15,159 bases of DNA from an uncultured Eubacterium sp. (GTDB lineage Bacteria > Bacillota > Clostridia > Lachnospirales > Lachnospiraceae). The stretch spans positions 6,218-21,376 of the forward strand of contig CAJTTQ010000045.1 in the NCBI GenBank assembly GCA_910579145.1, written 5' to 3'. The notes beneath the pieces were generated by a model that was given only the letters and a program-made list of their open reading frames with translations, was not told where the DNA came from and did not search any database. Shown here one piece after another: positions 14,127 through 15,159 of the stretch (its first letter is position 1; every line of letters starts with the position of its first letter). Made by a program: the position numbers and the translations under genes.

Positions 14127-15053
14127 ATGAAACGAACCATCAATTTAAAGATAGAAGAGTGTGACGCGGGAAAGCGGCTGGATCAGGTGATCGCTGCGAA
14201 ATGTATGAATTTGTCCCGCTCCTATATCCAAAAGTTAATAAAAGAAGAAAACTGCGTAAGTGTAAACGGGAACTTTGGAAAAAAAACGAAGTATCCCGTT
14301 TCTTTTGGTGACGAAATCTGTATTCGCCTGCCAGCCCCCAAATCGCTCGAAATCGAGCCTCAAAATATCCCGCTGGACATTTTATACGAAGATGCCGATC
14401 TATTAGTTGTAAACAAGCCAAAAGGCCTTGTCGTACATCCCGCAAATGGCCACTACTGCGACACGCTTGTCAATGCCGTCATGTACCACTGTGGAACCCA
14501 TCTATCCGGTATCAACGGCGTCCTGCGTCCCGGCATCGTCCACCGGATCGACAAAGATACGACCGGTTCTCTCGTCGTATGCAAAAATGATAACGCTCAC
14601 CTCTGTCTGTCCAAACAATTTCGGGCGCACACGATAAACAGAACGTACCGCGCCATTGTTTACAACAATTTTTCCGAAGAGGAGGGAACGATCGACAAAC
14701 CGATTGGCAGACATCCGGTAGACCGGAAAAAGCGAAAAGTCATGCCGGAGACCGGAAAAAGAGCAGTGACCCATTACCGCGTCCTCGACCACCTGAACCA
14801 CAAATTCAATTATATCGAATGCCGGCTGGAGACAGGGCGCACGCACCAGATCCGGGTACACATGGCCCATATTGGTCATCCGCTTCTCGGGGATGCTGTT
14901 TACGGCCCCGACAACGTCAAATTCAAAGACTTACAGGGACAAACACTACATGCGAAGACTCTTGGTTTTGTACATCCTACAAGTGACGAATACATGTCAT
15001 TTAACGCGCCGCTGCCTGAATACTTTGAAAAACTGCTAAAAACGCTGGGCTGA
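14127..15053 (+). CDS. rluD: RluA/RluD-family 23S rRNA-type pseudouridine synthase
   Basis: 308 residues. It isomerises specific uridines in RNA to pseudouridine. An S4 RNA-binding domain covers about residues 12-75 (AGKRLDQVIAAK, SRSYIQKLIKEENCVSVNG). The catalytic domain shows VVNKPKGLVVHPANGH, GIVHRIDKDTTG with catalytic D142, and the C-terminal GRTHQIRVHMAHIGHPLLGD and LHAKTLGF signatures. GGAGG (14117-14121) serves ATG 14127; an in-frame GTG at 14115 would overlap that site and add only 4 residues. It follows lspA by 28 bases, the same pairing as lspA-ylyB in Bacillus. Assignment to RluD rather than RluA or RluC is by context; target positions cannot be read from sequence. Confidence 0.93.
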   Translation: MKRTINLKIEECDAGKRLDQVIAAKCMNLSRSYIQKLIKEENCVSVNGNFGKKTKYPVSFGDEICIRLPAPKSLEIEPQNIPLDILYEDADLLVVNKPKGLVVHPANGHYCDTLVNAVMYHCGTHLSGINGVLRPGIVHRIDKDTTGSLVVCKNDNAHLCLSKQFRAHTINRTYRAIVYNNFSEEEGTIDKPIGRHPVDRKKRKVMPETGKRAVTHYRVLDHLNHKFNYIECRLETGRTHQIRVHMAHIGHPLLGDAVYGPDNVKFKDLQGQTLHAKTLGFVHPTSDEYMSFNAPLPEYFEKLLKTLG

Positions 15054-15063
15054 TTTTTGTGAT

Positions 15064-15089
15064 AATTTTATTAAAAATATTTTAAAATT
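15064..15089 (+). terminator. Weak AT-only stem after rluD (doubtful terminator)
   Basis: AATTTTA (15064-15070) pairs with TAAAATT (15083-15089) across a 12-base loop, with T-rich sequence after it. The stem has no GC pairs, so it would be weak; this is only the best candidate for an operon end. Confidence 0.2.
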
Positions 15090-15104
15090 TATTTCAATTT
15101 ATCA

Positions 15105-15133
15105 TTGACTTCCCGTTTCTTCTGTAGTAGAAT
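15105..15133 (+). promoter_or_regulatory. Sigma-A-type promoter reading out of the right edge
   Basis: TTGACT (15105-15110, 5 of 6) and TAGAAT (15128-15133, 5 of 6) are separated by exactly 17 bases, in an AT-rich setting after the last gene. The start point would be near 15140. The gene it serves lies beyond the window. Confidence 0.6.
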
Positions 15134-15159
15134 ATAGGTAATTTCCCCTCATCAGCCAG

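Noticed and set aside
1..15159. Apparent excess of GATC sites
   Set aside because: Most arise from frequent ATC isoleucine codons after G-ending codons and common GAT-C contexts; I see no clustering that suggests an origin or a methylation-controlled site.

Overview
The window reads as chromosome of a low-to-moderate GC Firmicute of class Clostridia, most likely a Lachnospiraceae member. Pointers are the gene order (radC-mreBCD-PBP2-minCDE-rodA-mgsA), an unusually long PBP2, MinE and a DivIVA-like protein in the same cluster, and strong purine-rich Shine-Dalgarno sequences with some TTG starts. The family placement is an inference from order and protein style, not from a search. I count fifteen protein-coding genes, all on the + strand. 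Gaps are tiny and no convincing terminator is visible until after the last gene. There are no tRNA, rRNA, CRISPR or mobile-element signals, and no gene-free stretch longer than about 110 bases.

Region 1 (1-6086): radC, then the elongasome genes mreB, mreC, mreD and a 964-residue class B PBP (PBP2/MrdA). Region 2 (6145-7954): the Min system minC-minD-minE, which places the division septum; a likely promoter with an extended -10 lies just before minD. Region 3 (7977-9591): rodA, the SEDS glycosyltransferase partner of PBP2, and a methylglyoxal synthase homologue (mgsA). Region 4 (9649-13538): a membrane-anchored HlyD-like protein of unknown role, then yggS, sepF and a DivIVA-like coiled-coil protein, a shortened version of the ylm-divIVA division cluster; a near-consensus promoter inside yggS probably feeds sepF. 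Region 5 (13562-15053): lspA (lipoprotein signal peptidase) and an RluD-type pseudouridine synthase. A good sigma-A-type promoter at 15105-15133 points out of the window.

Functionally this is a shape-and-division super-cluster. MreBCD, PBP2 and RodA build side wall; MinCDE, SepF and DivIVA position and build the septum; LspA serves envelope biogenesis. I do not see a clearly new defence or mobile system.

The oddities most worth following are: a perfect 17-bp inverted repeat inside the start of lspA; an exact 14-bp tandem duplication spanning the divIVA-like stop and the lspA ribosome-binding site; an MgsA with both catalytic aspartates replaced by glutamate; a roughly 240-residue helical-looking insertion in PBP2 with a degenerate internal repeat; a division-cluster HlyD protein with no visible transporter partner; and a divergent MreB and DivIVA with changes at key motifs.
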